Shown here: positions 6,196-7,178 of the stretch, one piece after another
Layout of the letters: every line of letters begins with the position of its first letter
Numbering within the stretch: the first letter of the stretch is position 1
From: Alphaproteobacteria bacterium
GTDB taxonomy: Bacteria > Pseudomonadota > Alphaproteobacteria > Acetobacterales > Acetobacteraceae
Direction: 5' to 3'
Assembly: GCA_013298245.1 (NCBI GenBank)
Contig: JAAFHD010000184.1
Span: 1-7,178, forward strand
DNA: 7,178 nt
Translations under genes and position numbers: made by a program
Notes under the pieces: generated by a model
Database searches by the model: none
Told to the model about the DNA's origin: nothing
The model's input: only the letters and a program-made list of their open reading frames with translations

Positions 6196-7178
6196 ATGTC
6201 CGACAGTTTCGACGTCATCGTCATTGGTGCGGGTCCCGGCGGCTATGTCTGCGCTATCCGCGCGGCGCAGCTGGGCATGAAGGTGGCCTGCGTGGAAAAG
6301 CGCGCGACGCTGGGCGGCACTTGTTTGAATGTGGGCTGCATTCCGTCCAAGGCGCTGCTGCAATCCTCGGAGCATTACGAGGAAGCGCTGCACAAGCTGG
6401 CCGATCACGGCGTGGGCGTTGGCAAGGTGACGCTGGACCTGGCCCGCATGCAGGCGCGCAAGGGCGAGGTGGTGGGTGCCAACGTCAAGGGCGTGGAATT
6501 CCTGTTCAAGAAGAACAAGGTCACCTGGCTGAAGGGCGAGGGGCGCATCGCAGCACCCGGCCGCGTGGCGGTGGACGGCGCGGAATACGCGGCCAAGCAC
6601 ATCATCATCGCCACGGGGTCCGAGAGCATTCCGCTGCCCGGCATCACGGTGGATGAAAAGCGCATCGTGACCAGCACCGGCGGCTTGGAGCTGGATGCGG
6701 TGCCCGGCCACATGGTGGTGATCGGCGGCGGGTATATCGGGCTGGAACTGGGCAGCGTGTGGCGGCGCCTGGGCGCGGAAGTGACGGTGGTGGAATTCCT
6801 GGACCGCCTGGTGCCGGCGATGGACACCGAAGTGGGCAAGGCCTTCCAGCGCGTGCTGGACAAGCAGGGCATCAAGTTCCGCCTGAAGACCAAGGTGACC
6901 GGGGCGGTGGCGGATGCCTCGGGCGTGGATATTTCGTTGGCGCCGGCCGAGGGCGGGGCTGAAGAAAAACTGCGCGCCGATGTGCTGCTGCTGGCGATCG
7001 GGCGGCGGCCGTATATCGCAGGGCTGGGGCTGGATTCCGCGGGCGTGGCGCTGGATGAACGCGGGCGCATCGCGGTGGATGCGCATTACGCGACGAACGT
7101 GCCGGGCATCTGGGCGATTGGCGATTGCATCGCCGGCCCGATGCTGGCGCACAAGGCGGAAGAAGAAGGCGTCGCGCT
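6196..7178 (+). CDS. lpdA: Dihydrolipoyl dehydrogenase (E3), 5' part
   Basis: Flavoprotein that reoxidises dihydrolipoamide with NAD+ as the E3 subunit of 2-oxoacid dehydrogenase complexes and the glycine cleavage system. 327 codons are visible of an expected 465 or so; the C-terminal interface domain with the catalytic His-Glu pair is beyond the window. Visible motifs: FAD-binding GAGPGGY at 11-17; redox-active disulfide in GGTCLNVGCIPSK (C43 and C48); ATGS closing the first FAD segment; NAD-binding GGGYIGLELG at 177-186 with E in VTVVE following the strand; and the second FAD motif AIGDCIAGPMLAHKAEEEG from 307, near the right edge. The start has GAAGG 7 bases upstream and the expected SDSFDVIVIGAG N-terminus. 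It follows the racemase by 33 bp, so it may be co-transcribed. Within the superfamily the two-cysteine CLNVGC spacing and HKAEEEG favour E3 over mercuric or glutathione reductase. Confidence 0.96.
   Translation, partial: MSDSFDVIVIGAGPGGYVCAIRAAQLGMKVACVEKRATLGGTCLNVGCIPSKALLQSSEHYEEALHKLADHGVGVGKVTLDLARMQARKGEVVGANVKGVEFLFKKNKVTWLKGEGRIAAPGRVAVDGAEYAAKHIIIATGSESIPLPGITVDEKRIVTSTGGLELDAVPGHMVVIGGGYIGLELGSVWRRLGAEVTVVEFLDRLVPAMDTEVGKAFQRVLDKQGIKFRLKTKVTGAVADASGVDISLAPAEGGAEEKLRADVLLLAIGRRPYIAGLGLDSAGVALDERGRIAVDAHYATNVPGIWAIGDCIAGPMLAHKAEEEGVA

Noticed and set aside
5383..7152. 589-codon open frame on the minus strand opposite the racemase and dihydrolipoyl dehydrogenase genes
   Set aside because: GC-driven shadow: the plus strand encodes complete catalytic motifs in both genes, while the antisense protein has only Arg/His/Ala-rich sequence.

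Overview
The window is ordinary chromosomal DNA of a GC-rich bacterium. The proteins it encodes (a DnaK/DnaJ pair, a three-gene MarR / cytochrome b561 / DUF1772 cluster, two TauE/SafE permeases, an Asp/Glu racemase and an E3 dihydrolipoyl dehydrogenase), together with a strong G/C preference at third codon positions, suggest an alphaproteobacterium, perhaps of the Acetobacteraceae/Rhodospirillales type. That placement is inference from protein style, not from a marker gene. I see no tRNA, rRNA, insertion sequence, CRISPR array or phage gene.

Layout. 1-1109: the 3' part of dnaK (+). 1110-1209: a 100-bp spacer holding a long imperfect stem-loop. 1210-2346: complete dnaJ (+), with a small G+C hairpin over its stop codon. 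2347-2444: a spacer containing an AT-rich patch with a perfect 8+8 inverted repeat that includes TTGACA, probably the operator/promoter of the next unit. 2445-3902: a tightly packed (+) operon of a MarR-type regulator, a di-heme cytochrome b561 and a DUF1772 membrane protein, with 23-bp and 4-bp gene overlaps. 3865-4704 (-): a TauE/SafE permease whose 3' end overlaps the DUF1772 gene tail to tail. 4694-5452 (+): a second, different TauE/SafE permease, head to head with the first and lacking any ATG/GTG/TTG at the expected start. 5449-6162 (+): an aspartate/glutamate racemase family protein joined to that permease by ATGA. 6196-7178 (+): the first 327 codons of dihydrolipoyl dehydrogenase, running off the window.

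How the genes may work together. DnaK and DnaJ are the Hsp70 and its J-domain co-chaperone, and the hairpin between them could set their relative expression. The MarR cluster looks like a self-regulated membrane-redox unit: a probable repressor binds a palindrome at its own promoter and controls a quinol- or superoxide-linked b-type cytochrome and a small four-helix membrane protein. The second TauE permease and the racemase are translationally coupled, so a shared substrate (an organic acid, sulfonate or amino-acid-like anion) is possible but not shown. All open frames are accounted for by these eight genes; very long antisense frames are GC-driven shadows. Nothing here clearly amounts to a new system. 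The least ordinary items are the dnaK-dnaJ stem-loop, the MarR palindrome with a probably leaderless start, and the second permease's apparent CTG start inside a head-to-head permease pair.
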